DNA of 64,000 nucleotides, from positions 1,054,001 through 1,118,000 of the forward strand of contig NZ_CP018477.1 of NCBI RefSeq assembly GCF_002277955.1. Direction: 5' to 3'. The notes beneath the pieces are model-generated. The model saw only the letters and a list, made by a program, of their open reading frames with translations. It ran no database searches and had not been told where the DNA came from. This DNA comes from Thermogutta terrifontis. Lineage in GTDB: Bacteria > Planctomycetota > Planctomycetia > Pirellulales > Thermoguttaceae. This document shows, piece by piece, positions 6,890-17,165 of the stretch. The stretch's first letter is position 1. Each line of letters starts with the position of its first letter. The position numbers were made by a program, and so were the translations under genes.

Positions 6890-9247
6890 ATGTTCAATCA
6901 GACACCGCGTCATTGTTGCGGCAGATCGCTCGGGTTAGTATTGCTTGCGGGAATTTTGACACTCACAAGCGGCACAGGCTGGACGCTTACACTGGCCGCT
7001 GAAGAGGAGTTTGTCGGGCCGTGCCCAAGTTGGCTGGATGTACGCCGGGACTTCGGAGCGGTGGGTGACGGAATCGCCGATGACACAGCGGCCATCCAGC
7101 AGGCGCTGGATGCGATCCGCAGCCACCAGCAGGCGTCCGTGCTGTATTTCCCCGCGGGGACTTACCGTTTGACTCGCCCCCTCAAAACTGTTCGCCAGGC
7201 CCACACGGATAATATGGTCTCCCTGGTCGGCGAGACTCCCGAGAAAACGGTTCTTTTGTGGGACGGGCCCGAAGGCGAGACGATGCTCCAATGGGACGCA
7301 TGGTATTCAAAGATTTCGCGGATGACGTTCGATGGCCGTGGTCGGGCCGGCGTTTGTTTGTTTTACGGGCCTTCTTTCTCCACATATAACGAAACAAGCG
7401 ACCTTATATTCCGCGATGCCCAAAATGGACTTGTATTTGGTGGCCCGCAAACCGCCGGCCAGGCCGAAAATGAAGTCCTCCGCTGCCGGTTTCTGCGATG
7501 TGAAACGGGTATTCAGGCAGTCAACTGGAATTCGATGGATATTTGGGTGTGGTACTGCTGGTTCGAAGATTGTGGGCGATCCATCCATAACGTGATGGGT
7601 AACTGGCATGCGTGGCACAATGTTTTTATTCGCTCTCGTGTATCGGACGTCAGTATCGCTAATCTCATGGTCTTTTCGGTAGTGAATAACGTAAGTGTAG
7701 GATCGCGTTGTTTTCTGGATTTTTCCAGTGGACACACCTGGGGGTCGCCTACCAGTATCACCGGCAACAGGATTGTCGATCCAACAGGTGACTGCGCCAT
7801 GGTGTTGGACAACGCCGGACCGTATTTGGTGGTGGATAATCAATTTCGAATTCGGCCGAATACTCGCGCGATCAGAATGACCTGGGCTGACCAAACCTTG
7901 GTTGGAAACGCGTACACACAGGACGACGCCGTCGAGGAACGCGGACGCTTCCGGCGGATCGCCGAACGGGTTGTCTCGCCCGATCAGATTTCGGATGCTC
8001 TACCAGAACTTCCATCGGTCCCACCAAGGAAGACTCGCCGAATCATCGAAGTGCCGCCCAACGCCAGTGCGGAAGATATCCAAAAGGCCATTGATCAAGC
8101 GGCACAGATGGTCGGGGAACGGCCCGTGGTTCATATTCCCATGGGAGTTTATCAGATTGACCGCACCCTGGTTATTCCCCCTGGGGCCGACCTCCAGTTA
8201 GTCGGTGATGGTGCCAGTGAGGTTGCCACACGGTTGGTGTGGACTGGGTCGCCGGATGGTTGTCTTGTCCACATCGCGGGGCCCGGACAGGTGTCGCTGC
8301 AGGATCTTCACTTAAATGGTGGCCGGGCCTCAGCGCTGCTTGTAGAGTTGCCGGATGACGCCAATTCTCGCCTGCTGGCCGATCAGCTTAACGTGACCGG
8401 TTCATCGTCCATCCACGAGGACGATCTACCCGTGGCCCTGCGTGTGGAAGGGGTGGGCGAGGCCACAGTTCAGTTCCGCGCGTTCCAGGGCAGCGGTCAG
8501 GCGGGTCGGTGGGTTCAGGTGATTGGCAACAATCGGGAGCCACGTGTTCCGGTCGCCATTTTCACGGGTGCCACCGGGTCCGCAGTTGGACAGTACGAGG
8601 TCCGCAACGGAGGTGCGCTCGTTGTGCGAAGTATTTATCATGAGCGAAGTTCCGACGCCCTTTGTGGGCTCCATCTTTCCGAAAGCGGTAACCTCTCCAT
8701 CGACGCCACCCGGTTTTCTTATGCGACGAGTCCAAGTGCACCGACCGTCCTGGCGGAAAATTTTCGCGGGCTGTGCACGCTGGCAACCTGTCTTTTCATG
8801 CCGGTTGCAACTGAAGACCCCTGTCGCATCGAGATCCGGGGCGACGGGAGCCACACGAGCGTGCTGGCATTGAATAATCAGTTTTGGGTGATCAAACCGC
8901 CGGCAACCAGCGAGACGATCTGGCTCAATCGCGCTCAGCCGCCGGCACAGGGCGGCCTGGTGGGATGCAATATCAATACCAACAACAAAACAGTGGCTGC
9001 CAAAGGCTTCGAATTTCTCCGGAATTTGCCGGACCATCCCGATCCTGCCCGCTCACCCCGCGGCGCATCTCCCCTCCAGGACCGTGGCGCTGTGAGTGAC
9101 GAAACGATTGTGCGGCACCTTCGGTTGCTCCGCGAAACGGTCCCCGTTTATCCGGAAAAGGTGAGCGAGGGCACAGAGATCGTCATTCGCCGGGTGATCG
9201 CCACCAGTCAGGGAAAGCTGACGGTATGGATCCGCGGCAAAAAATAA
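6890..9247 (+). CDS. Secreted two-part beta-helix protein (pectate lyase 3 superfamily)
   Basis: A 785-residue protein with an N-terminal signal sequence (hydrophobic residues about 13-34, ending near LAAEE). After it comes the hallmark FGAVGDGIADDTAAIQQAL of the pectate-lyase-3 / GH28- and GH55-like right-handed beta-helix. A second, weaker copy of this N-terminal cap (ASAEDIQKAIDQA, then VHIPMGVYQI) begins near residue 390, so the protein is probably two consecutive beta-helix domains. The long open frame reaches upstream to 6371, but that part overlaps the minus-strand regulator and its promoter; ATG 6890 with GGAG before it is the sensible start. Likely a polysaccharide lyase or hydrolase outside the cytoplasm; catalytic residues were not identified. 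Confidence 0.75.
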   Translation: MFNQTPRHCCGRSLGLVLLAGILTLTSGTGWTLTLAAEEEFVGPCPSWLDVRRDFGAVGDGIADDTAAIQQALDAIRSHQQASVLYFPAGTYRLTRPLKTVRQAHTDNMVSLVGETPEKTVLLWDGPEGETMLQWDAWYSKISRMTFDGRGRAGVCLFYGPSFSTYNETSDLIFRDAQNGLVFGGPQTAGQAENEVLRCRFLRCETGIQAVNWNSMDIWVWYCWFEDCGRSIHNVMGNWHAWHNVFIRSRVSDVSIANLMVFSVVNNVSVGSRCFLDFSSGHTWGSPTSITGNRIVDPTGDCAMVLDNAGPYLVVDNQFRIRPNTRAIRMTWADQTLVGNAYTQDDAVEERGRFRRIAERVVSPDQISDALPELPSVPPRKTRRIIEVPPNASAEDIQKAIDQAAQMVGERPVVHIPMGVYQIDRTLVIPPGADLQLVGDGASEVATRLVWTGSPDGCLVHIAGPGQVSLQDLHLNGGRASALLVELPDDANSRLLADQLNVTGSSSIHEDDLPVALRVEGVGEATVQFRAFQGSGQAGRWVQVIGNNREPRVPVAIFTGATGSAVGQYEVRNGGALVVRSIYHERSSDALCGLHLSESGNLSIDATRFSYATSPSAPTVLAENFRGLCTLATCLFMPVATEDPCRIEIRGDGSHTSVLALNNQFWVIKPPATSETIWLNRAQPPAQGGLVGCNINTNNKTVAAKGFEFLRNLPDHPDPARSPRGASPLQDRGAVSDETIVRHLRLLRETVPVYPEKVSEGTEIVIRRVIATSQGKLTVWIRGKK

Positions 9248-9370
9248 ATACTGACCGGCAGTGTATTCAAAAATCGAATAACGTCCCCGAAGTATTTCTA
9301 TGCCATGTATCCGTTTGTCAATTTTTGTTGTTGGGGAAAGTAAAATAATGCGATATTCTGTGAAAAACCA

Positions 9371-11803
9371 TCATCGGCGGCGCGAGGGGATTGCCGGGGT
9401 AAGCTGCCGGGATTCTTGCAGGTCCCTGATCCACTGCTCGACGAGCGACACGGCACGTTCATCCGTTCGGTTGGTAGCCAGCGGTGGCATTTGACGGGGG
9501 CCCCGCAGCCGGAGACGGTGCCACAGTTCGCTGGCCTCAGGGTTGCCCGGTCGAACGATTTTGCTTCCCTGCGGTCCCACCTGACCCTGTCCAGGATTCA
9601 CACCAATCAGTTGCGCCTTTTCCAGCGGTGTGTGATAGCGGAAGTCAGGACGGTTGACGATACCGTCCGGGACGTGGCACATGGCGCAGTTAGCATCAAG
9701 GTACGCCCGAACAAGCTCCTGACGCTGTCCGGCTTTGGCCGTTGAAGCCGTGAACCAGTCCGGATAAGCATCCCACGACTCCGGCGCACCTTGTGGTGGG
9801 TTGGCAAAAACACCCAGCGCTCGCCACAGGGCGATCTGGTTGGGGCGTTCCCGACCTTCTACGAGCGCTTCCATCTTCCCATGATCGGCTTCATTGGACG
9901 ATGAAACGCTCTCGCTCGTCGCCTTTACCGAAGAATAGGAATATGAACCCGGAATAACTGGCCGATTGAGCTGCCGGGTGTTTAGGCCCAGCACAAATCC
10001 CGCGGCGGGAGTATGACAGGCCATGCAATCCGAGCGACTTGGGAAATACCATGAGAATGTTTCCCGGCCAGTTGGCGTTGCCGCGGAAACCTCCACTGTT
10101 TTTGCACCGTCTAAAAGCTCGGCATCTGTTTGAGCATCGTTCCAAACATAGGTGTATCCCTGCCAGCCCTCGGGACTGCGGACCAACAGGCGGGTTTCCA
10201 GACGCCGCCACTGCCGGGGGTCAGCCAGCTCTGCCGCTGAGATCTCTCGCGGTGAGCGACTGGCGGCGGTAGCACTGGCGGGAAGAAAGAATGTCTTCAC
10301 CAGCACTGTGCCCTCGGGAAATTGCCAGTGACCTTTTTCACTAAAAGTAACGCTTTGACCTCGCGGCAGCGCAAGAAAGCGCTGTTTCATCGCGCCGTCG
10401 GACCACAGCGGTACGTTGACATCGTACGGCAGCAGCCCTTCGGAGGGTACCAAACCTGCTGGGTCGGTGAACAGTCCCGTCTCTGACAGCTTTTTGGGAA
10501 AGGCCGCGGCGATGGCCGAGAGGTTGCCCGACCGCTTTCGGAATCGATACACATAGCCGTCAAACGCCGTAAAGTACAATTCCCCTTCCGCGTCCTCACC
10601 GAAAGAGCTGATATTGAGGCCCGTCCGTGCGACCTTGCGGTTTTCGATGACTCGCTTGTTTTCATCCAGCCGAAGAATCCAGACATTTCCTGTAACATAG
10701 TCCCCGTAAAAATATGCGCCGTAAAACTCCGGAAGACGCTGCCCACGATAGACACGGCCACCTGTTACCGACATCCCCTCGTGGCGGAAATACTCCACAA
10801 GCGGATCGATGAGAACATCGCCGGTTTGAGGAGCGTTCGGCTCAAACGGGTGGAACCCCTCGCGGATTTTCCACCCGTAGTTACCGCCACGCACGATGAG
10901 GTCCACCTCTTCATACCGGTTCTGTCCCACATCACCGGCAAAGAGGTCGCCGGTGACCCGGTCAAAGGCCAGCCGCCACACATTGCGTAAACCATAAGCC
11001 CAAATCTCTCCCCGGGTGCCATCGGTTCGTCCGGCAAACGGGTTGTCTTTAGGGATGGCGTAAGCCAGGCCGGGGTCGCGTCGGTCCACATCGATGCGGA
11101 GGATTTTCCCCAGCAAGGTTTTCAAATCCTGGCCGGCGCCAAGCGGATCATTCGCCGAGCCCCCGTCGCCCATTCCGATATACAGATATCCATCCGGTCC
11201 GAATTCAATGCTGCCCCCATTGTGGTTGCCGAAAGGTTGCGGAATGTGCATGAGAACTTCTTCAGAGGAACGGTCCGCTCGATTGGGATCATCTCGCGAG
11301 ACACGGAAGCGGGACACAATCGAGGCCCGAGGACGCGTCGAGTAATAAACGAAGAATTCTCCATTCTCTTTGAATCGTGGATGGAAGGCCAACCCGAGGA
11401 GGCCCTCCTCGTTGTGGTCACGCGAAACCACATCTCGGATATCCAGAAAGACGGTGGTGTGATCCACATCGGGCCGATTGGGAAAAACGTGAATCAGACC
11501 GGCCTGTTCCACAACGAACAGGCGACCGGACCCATCCCCGGCATATGTCACCTGTACAGGGCGATCAAAGCGCAGGCGGGGAAACGCGCGTTCGGGCTCC
11601 AGGGGCAATGGATCCGGCGAGCCCATCAACCGGCTTGTATCGATGCCCTTGAAAACCACAGGCTGGACAGGCAAAGGATTAACCTCTGTAGAATTCACCG
11701 AACTGGAAAGACAGCCTCCGATCACAAGAGTAAGATAGAAATATCGCCTTGAGGCAATAGAAATCATCTGTACTATCCTAGGGAAAACCGTGCGACTGAT
11801 CAT
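9371..11803 (-). CDS. PQQ-dependent sugar dehydrogenase fused to a dihaem cytochrome c module
   Basis: An 810-residue exported protein. Residues about 60-425 are a soluble glucose/sorbosone-type dehydrogenase beta-propeller (RLFVVEQAGLIHVF, GLLGLAFHP, NHNGGSIEFGPDGYLY). Residues about 435-800 resemble the SO2930-type dihaem cytochrome family, starting with LSETGLFTD and a YDVNVPLWSDGA segment. Haem-binding motifs are CMACH at 593-597 and CAMCH at 706-710; Met772 in RQMPPL is a likely axial ligand. Electrons from sugar oxidation would pass directly to the covalently bound haems. ATG 11803 was preferred over GTG 11815 because GGAGG lies just before it. It converges on the beta-helix gene. Confidence 0.85.
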   Translation of the reverse strand: MISRTVFPRIVQMISIASRRYFYLTLVIGGCLSSSVNSTEVNPLPVQPVVFKGIDTSRLMGSPDPLPLEPERAFPRLRFDRPVQVTYAGDGSGRLFVVEQAGLIHVFPNRPDVDHTTVFLDIRDVVSRDHNEEGLLGLAFHPRFKENGEFFVYYSTRPRASIVSRFRVSRDDPNRADRSSEEVLMHIPQPFGNHNGGSIEFGPDGYLYIGMGDGGSANDPLGAGQDLKTLLGKILRIDVDRRDPGLAYAIPKDNPFAGRTDGTRGEIWAYGLRNVWRLAFDRVTGDLFAGDVGQNRYEEVDLIVRGGNYGWKIREGFHPFEPNAPQTGDVLIDPLVEYFRHEGMSVTGGRVYRGQRLPEFYGAYFYGDYVTGNVWILRLDENKRVIENRKVARTGLNISSFGEDAEGELYFTAFDGYVYRFRKRSGNLSAIAAAFPKKLSETGLFTDPAGLVPSEGLLPYDVNVPLWSDGAMKQRFLALPRGQSVTFSEKGHWQFPEGTVLVKTFFLPASATAASRSPREISAAELADPRQWRRLETRLLVRSPEGWQGYTYVWNDAQTDAELLDGAKTVEVSAATPTGRETFSWYFPSRSDCMACHTPAAGFVLGLNTRQLNRPVIPGSYSYSSVKATSESVSSSNEADHGKMEALVEGRERPNQIALWRALGVFANPPQGAPESWDAYPDWFTASTAKAGQRQELVRAYLDANCAMCHVPDGIVNRPDFRYHTPLEKAQLIGVNPGQGQVGPQGSKIVRPGNPEASELWHRLRLRGPRQMPPLATNRTDERAVSLVEQWIRDLQESRQLTPAIPSRRR

Positions 11804-12437
11804 TCCAACCTCCACGCCTTGTCTCGGGAAAACGAAGCAACTATTACGCGACCGGCCGTCGGCTTGGAGATCACTCCAAAATGCAGTGAACCCCAGCGCC
11901 GAGTACCGTCATTGTACAGAGGTAGGTCAAGCAGCAATTGCGCGGAATGTTTAGCGATACGTTCGAATCGCTCGATGGGGTGGGGCGTGGTCGCAGCGAA
12001 ATTCGATTGGTCAAACGGTCACAAGGAAAAGAACGTTTCGGCTTCGCTCGTGGCGACGCCGCACAACGGCGAAGCGGGGACAATTTTTTAGTACCAACCC
12101 CCTACATCGAATGGTGGCCACGCCATATATCCTGGACCATCCTCGTCCGGGCGCCTGAGGTTTGCTGATTTTTAAGGAAGGCATAAGGCGGGCATTAGCG
12201 TTTTGTTCAAAGCCGGAAGGAAGTTCTCTCGAATTGCCGAATTGATCGTCCCATCTGCCCCGCTGGTTGAGCCTGCCTGGGGAGTAGCTCATAATGTGTC
12301 TCGCGAGGATTGTGTTGCGCGTGGGGGGCAGAGAGAAGGCGCTCCGGGTGTCCGACGTGCAACTTCTGGTTTGGATGCCGTTCAGTCCGATCGCGCCAGT
12401 GGGAAGTCGTCCAGGTTTTTCGGAGCAAGGAACCATC
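11804..12437 (+). other. Intergenic region between divergent genes
   Basis: About 630 bp between the divergent sugar dehydrogenase and the rhamnosidase-like gene. Short open frames exist on both strands but none has a recognisable product, good ribosome binding site or conserved-looking composition. It must hold promoters for both flanking genes; no clear consensus pair was found. Confidence 0.4.
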
Positions 12438-15400
12438 ATGAAAAGACTGCGCTGGTGCCTCTTTTGGGGTGTCGTTTTCTCGGTTTTCGCGACAGTGCTT
12501 GCACAGTCGCGAACGCTTGAGGAGGGTTGGGAATCGCCGCCGCGCGAAGCCCGTCTGCGGGCTTACTGGTGGTGGCTCAACGGATGTGTCACCCGCGAGG
12601 CAATCACGCGCGATCTGGAGGAGATGAAGGCCAAGGGTTTCGGTGGGGCGCTCGTTTGCGATGCGGATGGCTCGAGTCAGGACGGCAACGAGCGAGCCCC
12701 CCACGGTCCCGACTTTTTCTCGCCCGAGTGGCGAGAATTATTCAGGCACACCTTACGGGAAGCCGATCGGCTGGGGCTGGAAATAAGCCTCAATATTCAG
12801 AGTGGCTGGAACCTTGGCGGACCCGTGGTGCCTGCCGAGGACGCAACCAAGAAACTCGTCTGGTCAGAGTTGCGTGTTTCCGGACCCGCAATTTTCCGGC
12901 AAAAACTCCCACAGCCGGCTTCGCGTGACGGCTACTATCGCGACGCCATCGTCGTTGCCTACCCTGTGAAACCCCCAGCCAACAATACGATCGACGTGCG
13001 GATCTCGGCGTCGTCAGCTCAACCAAGCCATCCGGTGGAAGATCTTGTCGATAATAACCCTGAGACGTTTTGGGTTTCTGCGGGTAACCAGCCTGGAAAG
13101 GGGCCGTCACCGGATCACCCGGAGTGGATTGAATTCAGATTCACCAGTCCGGTGAAGATCGAGAGGTTGCTTCTCCGACCGCGGCCGATGTATGGGCCCC
13201 ATGCGTGTCGGCTGGATGTATCGCGAGATGGCCGTGAGTTTCGGCCTGTGGGCGAATTTACGCTCGAGAATCCGCGGGAGGATTTCACATGGTCCACTGA
13301 GCCGGTGGAGGGACTGGTTTTTCGGCTCGTCATTCTGGGAGCGTATGATCGGGGATCCCTCGAGAAACCGCGGAATGTGCAGATTTGTGAACTGCGGCTT
13401 TCGGGTGCAGGGCAGCAATGGCCGCAACAGTCAACCCGTCGCCCCATTCGCAATTGGGCCGAGAAGGCCGGTTACAGACCACTCCATTTTTCCGCCCCGG
13501 ATACCACACCACTTTTGGAGGAGGACGAGCCCATCCCCGGGGAAGAAGATACAACGCCGGACCAAGTCCTCGACCTGACGGACAAGCTGGCCGAGGATGG
13601 CACCCTGACCTGGCAGGTTCCGGAGGGCACGTGGGAGATCCTGCGTTTTGGGTATACCATTGGAGATCGCGCCTATGTGTCCACGTGCAGTGAGGGATGG
13701 GAAGGTTATGCCTTGGATGTGCTGGATGCCGGGGCTTTTCAACGTTACTGGGATCGAGTTGTGGAGGTCCTGCTGGCCGACGCAGGTCCGTATAAAGGCA
13801 GAACGCTGAAGTATCTTCACACCGATAGCTGGGAGATTGAACCATTCAACTGGACGCCCACGCTGCCCGAAGAGTTTGAGCGACGACGGGGATATTCGAT
13901 CACGCCCTGGATGCCCGTCCTGGCAGGTCGGATTGTGGGAGACCGTCGCGCCAGTCATCGTTTTCTCTATGATTTTCGCCGCACAGTGGGTGATCTGGTG
14001 ATTGACCATCATTATCGGCCGTTCCGAGACAATGCCCATAAGCATGGCCTGGAAATCCATCCCGAATCCGGTGGCCCTCACGCCGTGCCCATCGATGCCC
14101 AGCAATGTTTGGGGTTCAACGACGTACCGATGTCCGAGTTCTGGGCATGGTCATGGCGTCACCGAATCGGGGATGCCAACCGTTTCTTCGTCAAACAACC
14201 GGCCTCGGCCGCGCACACCTACGGACGGCGTCTCGTGGCGGCCGAAGGATTCACGACCATCGGCCCACACTGGCAGGAGACGCTCTGGGATAATCTCAAA
14301 CCCTCGTTTGACAAGGCCTGCTGCGAGGGATTCAACCTGCTCTTCTGGCATGCGTTTGTGTGTTCACCCCAGGAGCACGGATTGCCGGGACTTCAATATT
14401 TTGCCGGGACGCACCTCAACCCGAACGTCACCTGGTGGGCAAAGTCCAAACCCTTCTTCGACTACATCAATCGCTGCCAGTTCATGCTTCAGCAGGGGCT
14501 GTTTGTGGCAGATGTTTGTTACTATTACGGCGATCACGTGCCCAACTTTGCCCAGCACAAGCGATCAGATCCGGCCAGAATCTTGCCCGGGTATGATTAC
14601 GATGTCATCACGGCAGAAGCGCTGCTGACACGGGCGAGAGTAGAGGCAGGCCGCATCGTCCTTCCTGACGGGATGAGCTATCGGCTGCTGGTTTTACCCT
14701 CACACGGTGTGATTTCTCTCCCTGTACTCCGCAAAGTGGCGGATTTGGCGCAGGCCGGTGCTGTGATCGTGGGACCCAGGCCGAAAGAATCTCCCAGTCT
14801 CAGCGATGATGAATCGGAGCACCGGCGGCTGGTGGCCGAACTCTGGGATAAAGGAAAAGTCATTTCCGACCGGACGGCACGCGAGGTTCTTCAGACCCTC
14901 GGCATACCCCCAGACTGTGAGTTTGTGGGGGGAGATCCGGAGTCGGATCTGGACTACATCCATCGCCGGGCCGGGGAAGTGGATATCTATTTCGTGGCGA
15001 ACCGCAATCCGCGTCCGGAGCAGGTTACCGCCATATTCCGGGTGAGCGGAAAAGCCCCCGAATTGTGGAACGCGGTCACCGGGGAACGGCAATTCGCGCG
15101 AGTGTACACGGAGCATGAAGGCCGCACATCCGTTCCGCTAAATTTTGGACCCTGCGGCTCCTGGTTCGTCATCTTTCGCGAGCCGACTTCCCGCCATCCG
15201 GCGGAGAGAGGTCCGGCTTTTCCGCAGTGGAACGCACTCGCCAAGATCGCCGGGCCCTGGCGGGTGAGCTTCGATCCCAAATGGGGCGGTCCCGGCACGG
15301 TGATTTTTGAAAAGCTCGACAGTTGGACGGAGCACTCGGAACCGGGCATCCGTTATTACTCGGGCACGGCCATATATGAGAACGAGTTCGAGGTCCCGGA

Positions 15401-15722
15401 GTCCTGGATGACGACGGAGGCATGCCAGCTCTGGCTTGATCTGGGATCGGTCCGCGAGCTTGCGGAGGTTTTCGTCAATGGTCGCTCCTGTGGGGTTGTG
15501 TGGGCGCCGCCTTTCCGTGTGGATATTGGCGGGGCGATCCGGGCGGGAAAGAATCGCTTGCGCATCGAGGTTGTGAACTTCTGGCCGAACCGGATTATCG
15601 GAGATGCTTCCCTGCCCGCGGAAAAACGCCTGACTCGCACGAATATCCGAAAATTGACGGCGGACACCAAGTTGATGCCTTCGGGGCTTTTCGGCCCGGT
15701 GCAAATCGGACGGTTGCAGTAG
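12438..15722 (+). CDS. Secreted GH106-like alpha-L-rhamnosidase family protein
   Basis: A 1094-residue protein with a signal peptide (residues about 8-24, cleavage near AQS). The segment beginning YWWWLNGCVTREAITRDL and continuing to GFGGALVCDADG is the hallmark of GH106 enzymes and their planctomycete relatives. A discoidin-like (F5/8 type C) domain is inserted near residues 190-310, and the C-terminal 150 residues form a galactose-binding-like beta-sandwich (AEVFVNGRSCGVVWAPPF). GH106 enzymes remove terminal rhamnose from plant or algal polysaccharides outside the cytoplasm. An in-frame ATG at 12294 would put 48 non-signal residues first, so ATG 12438 after GGAGCAAGGA was chosen. Confidence 0.8.
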   Translation: MKRLRWCLFWGVVFSVFATVLAQSRTLEEGWESPPREARLRAYWWWLNGCVTREAITRDLEEMKAKGFGGALVCDADGSSQDGNERAPHGPDFFSPEWRELFRHTLREADRLGLEISLNIQSGWNLGGPVVPAEDATKKLVWSELRVSGPAIFRQKLPQPASRDGYYRDAIVVAYPVKPPANNTIDVRISASSAQPSHPVEDLVDNNPETFWVSAGNQPGKGPSPDHPEWIEFRFTSPVKIERLLLRPRPMYGPHACRLDVSRDGREFRPVGEFTLENPREDFTWSTEPVEGLVFRLVILGAYDRGSLEKPRNVQICELRLSGAGQQWPQQSTRRPIRNWAEKAGYRPLHFSAPDTTPLLEEDEPIPGEEDTTPDQVLDLTDKLAEDGTLTWQVPEGTWEILRFGYTIGDRAYVSTCSEGWEGYALDVLDAGAFQRYWDRVVEVLLADAGPYKGRTLKYLHTDSWEIEPFNWTPTLPEEFERRRGYSITPWMPVLAGRIVGDRRASHRFLYDFRRTVGDLVIDHHYRPFRDNAHKHGLEIHPESGGPHAVPIDAQQCLGFNDVPMSEFWAWSWRHRIGDANRFFVKQPASAAHTYGRRLVAAEGFTTIGPHWQETLWDNLKPSFDKACCEGFNLLFWHAFVCSPQEHGLPGLQYFAGTHLNPNVTWWAKSKPFFDYINRCQFMLQQGLFVADVCYYYGDHVPNFAQHKRSDPARILPGYDYDVITAEALLTRARVEAGRIVLPDGMSYRLLVLPSHGVISLPVLRKVADLAQAGAVIVGPRPKESPSLSDDESEHRRLVAELWDKGKVISDRTAREVLQTLGIPPDCEFVGGDPESDLDYIHRRAGEVDIYFVANRNPRPEQVTAIFRVSGKAPELWNAVTGERQFARVYTEHEGRTSVPLNFGPCGSWFVIFREPTSRHPAERGPAFPQWNALAKIAGPWRVSFDPKWGGPGTVIFEKLDSWTEHSEPGIRYYSGTAIYENEFEVPESWMTTEACQLWLDLGSVRELAEVFVNGRSCGVVWAPPFRVDIGGAIRAGKNRLRIEVVNFWPNRIIGDASLPAEKRLTRTNIRKLTADTKLMPSGLFGPVQIGRLQ

Positions 15723-15741
15723 CCGTGCGGCTTGAAGGCAA

Positions 15742-16447
15742 TCCCCACATACCGATACAAATTCCCATCGCCGCCGTTAAAGCCGATCGGGTCTTCGCTC
15801 AGCCAGCGGCCGACCGAAGCATCGTACCAGCGGTTGAGGTTGTTCTGAAGTCGCGTGTCACTATCAAATGGTCTACCCGTGAATAAGAAGAGACTATCGA
15901 TCGTCGGATTACTCTCCGACGTGACCCGGCCGAAGGCGTCGTAGATGAGGTGGTTGACCACGGTGGTCATGTCGCTGCCCGGATCATACTTGGCGATGTC
16001 CCGGACCGTGTTCAGGTGGTCCGTCAAAGTCCACTGTACGGTTTCGTCAGCCCCGTTGTCAACATTTTCCTCGGCTAAAATCTGATCCACCGCCGGGCCC
16101 CAGACGTAACGCTCGCGCAGCTGGCCTACCTGCATGTCGCCCGAGTTGGTACGCCAGAAATCCATGACGATCTGGTTGCCATCATAGATGAAGATCCGCC
16201 GCTGCTCGGCGTGGCCGTCACCGTCGTCGTCGAGCCGCTTGTAAACCCAGCGGTTGGCATAGTCGTAGGCGTACTCAATCACATGATCGACCGCCGCAGC
16301 GTAGCTGGATCGGTGCTCCACCTTGGTGAGCCGGTTGCGGTGGTCCCAGGTGTACTGGGTGATGTCGGTGTCACCCGCGTCGAGCTGGCCATTGGCGTCG
16401 GCGTCGATGAAGCGGTGCGTGCGGTTGCCTACGGCGAAAACACAATA
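15742..16447 (-). pseudogene. Truncated RHS-repeat core fragment (copy 3)
   Basis: This stretch encodes RHS core sequence (HRNRLTKVEHRSSYAAAVD, the WGPAVDQILAEENVDNGADE block, then RWLSEDPIGF and NLYRYVG). The frame is open upstream to a stop near 16448 with no start codon, and downstream the RHS homology ends at YRYVG and runs into antisense of the rhamnosidase gene without a recognisable tip. It is therefore truncated at both ends. Large parts are almost identical in DNA to the RHS gene at 18544-20112. It is the most distal unit of the RHS array on the minus strand. Confidence 0.8.
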
Positions 16448-16527
16448 CTAGCACCATTCTGAACTAAAGGCGGCTCGCTGCGCACACGTCCAGTGGTCGA
16501 GTAACTCAACAATTGTCACTTCCTCGG

Positions 16528-17154
16528 CTACCGGCTTCTTATTCTACTGACTTGGAGCAACCATACCAAGAAATAGGGAGCGCCCGCAGTCAGTCCAGCA
16601 ATGCCACCCACGGCAAGATGATACAGTAATGCATATGAACGGTCGAGCGGGTGAATGCCTATGAAGTTGAGCCAAAGCACGTACGACAGAGCACCAACAA
16701 CGGGTCCAGCCAGGGAGGCCCCAAGTGCGATCCTAAGATACGCTCCAGTGTACGCTTTTCTCATATTGCCATGTGAGGCTGCTTCATTGTCAGCAATGCT
16801 CTTACCGTTCAACATACCACTTGGCCGGGCACACAGGACAATAACCCACACACCGCCCCCGCAAACTGCGCCGGAAAACGCTGCGAGAGGACCGGCTTTG
16901 ACATTCAGTTTGGCTAAGTAACACCCAATAATCGCACTAATGACGCCACATCCAATGCATACTGCCCCAAGTAGTGCTCCTCTGGCACGCAGAACCGACG
17001 CCCAGATTGAAGTCACCAGCAGAGAGCAGATCACTGCCAAGCCGATGGCGATTAGTGCCGATGCTCCATACGATTGAACAAGGATGGCCACAACGGCGAT
17101 CAAGGCCCCAGCCGCCAAAATTGTTGAAAGGGCGCGGGAACTTCCTGGGCTCAT
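16528..17154 (-). CDS. Multi-pass membrane protein, candidate RHS immunity protein (208 aa)
   Basis: No family recognised. The 208-residue sequence holds about six hydrophobic segments (for example residues 13-33, 35-55, 62-82, 87-107, 145-167, 178-202). Its start lies 11 bp after the stop of the RHS tip gene upstream, so the two are probably co-transcribed. Small genes directly after an RHS tip usually encode immunity proteins, and a membrane-located one would suit a toxin acting on or near the membrane. This role is inferred from position only. Confidence 0.5.
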   Translation of the reverse strand: MSPGSSRALSTILAAGALIAVVAILVQSYGASALIAIGLAVICSLLVTSIWASVLRARGALLGAVCIGCGVISAIIGCYLAKLNVKAGPLAAFSGAVCGGGVWVIVLCARPSGMLNGKSIADNEAASHGNMRKAYTGAYLRIALGASLAGPVVGALSYVLWLNFIGIHPLDRSYALLYHLAVGGIAGLTAGAPYFLVWLLQVSRIRSR

Positions 17155-17165
17155 CCTGTTGACTC

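Noticed and set aside
11819-12439. Short frames on both strands between the sugar dehydrogenase and rhamnosidase genes
   Set aside because: They overlap each other, lack start signals and show no recognisable domain.
15356-15741. Unique RHS tip reading into the rhamnosidase gene on the opposite strand
   Set aside because: The sequence is fully explained as antisense of the GH106-like coding region; RHS homology stops at YRYVG.
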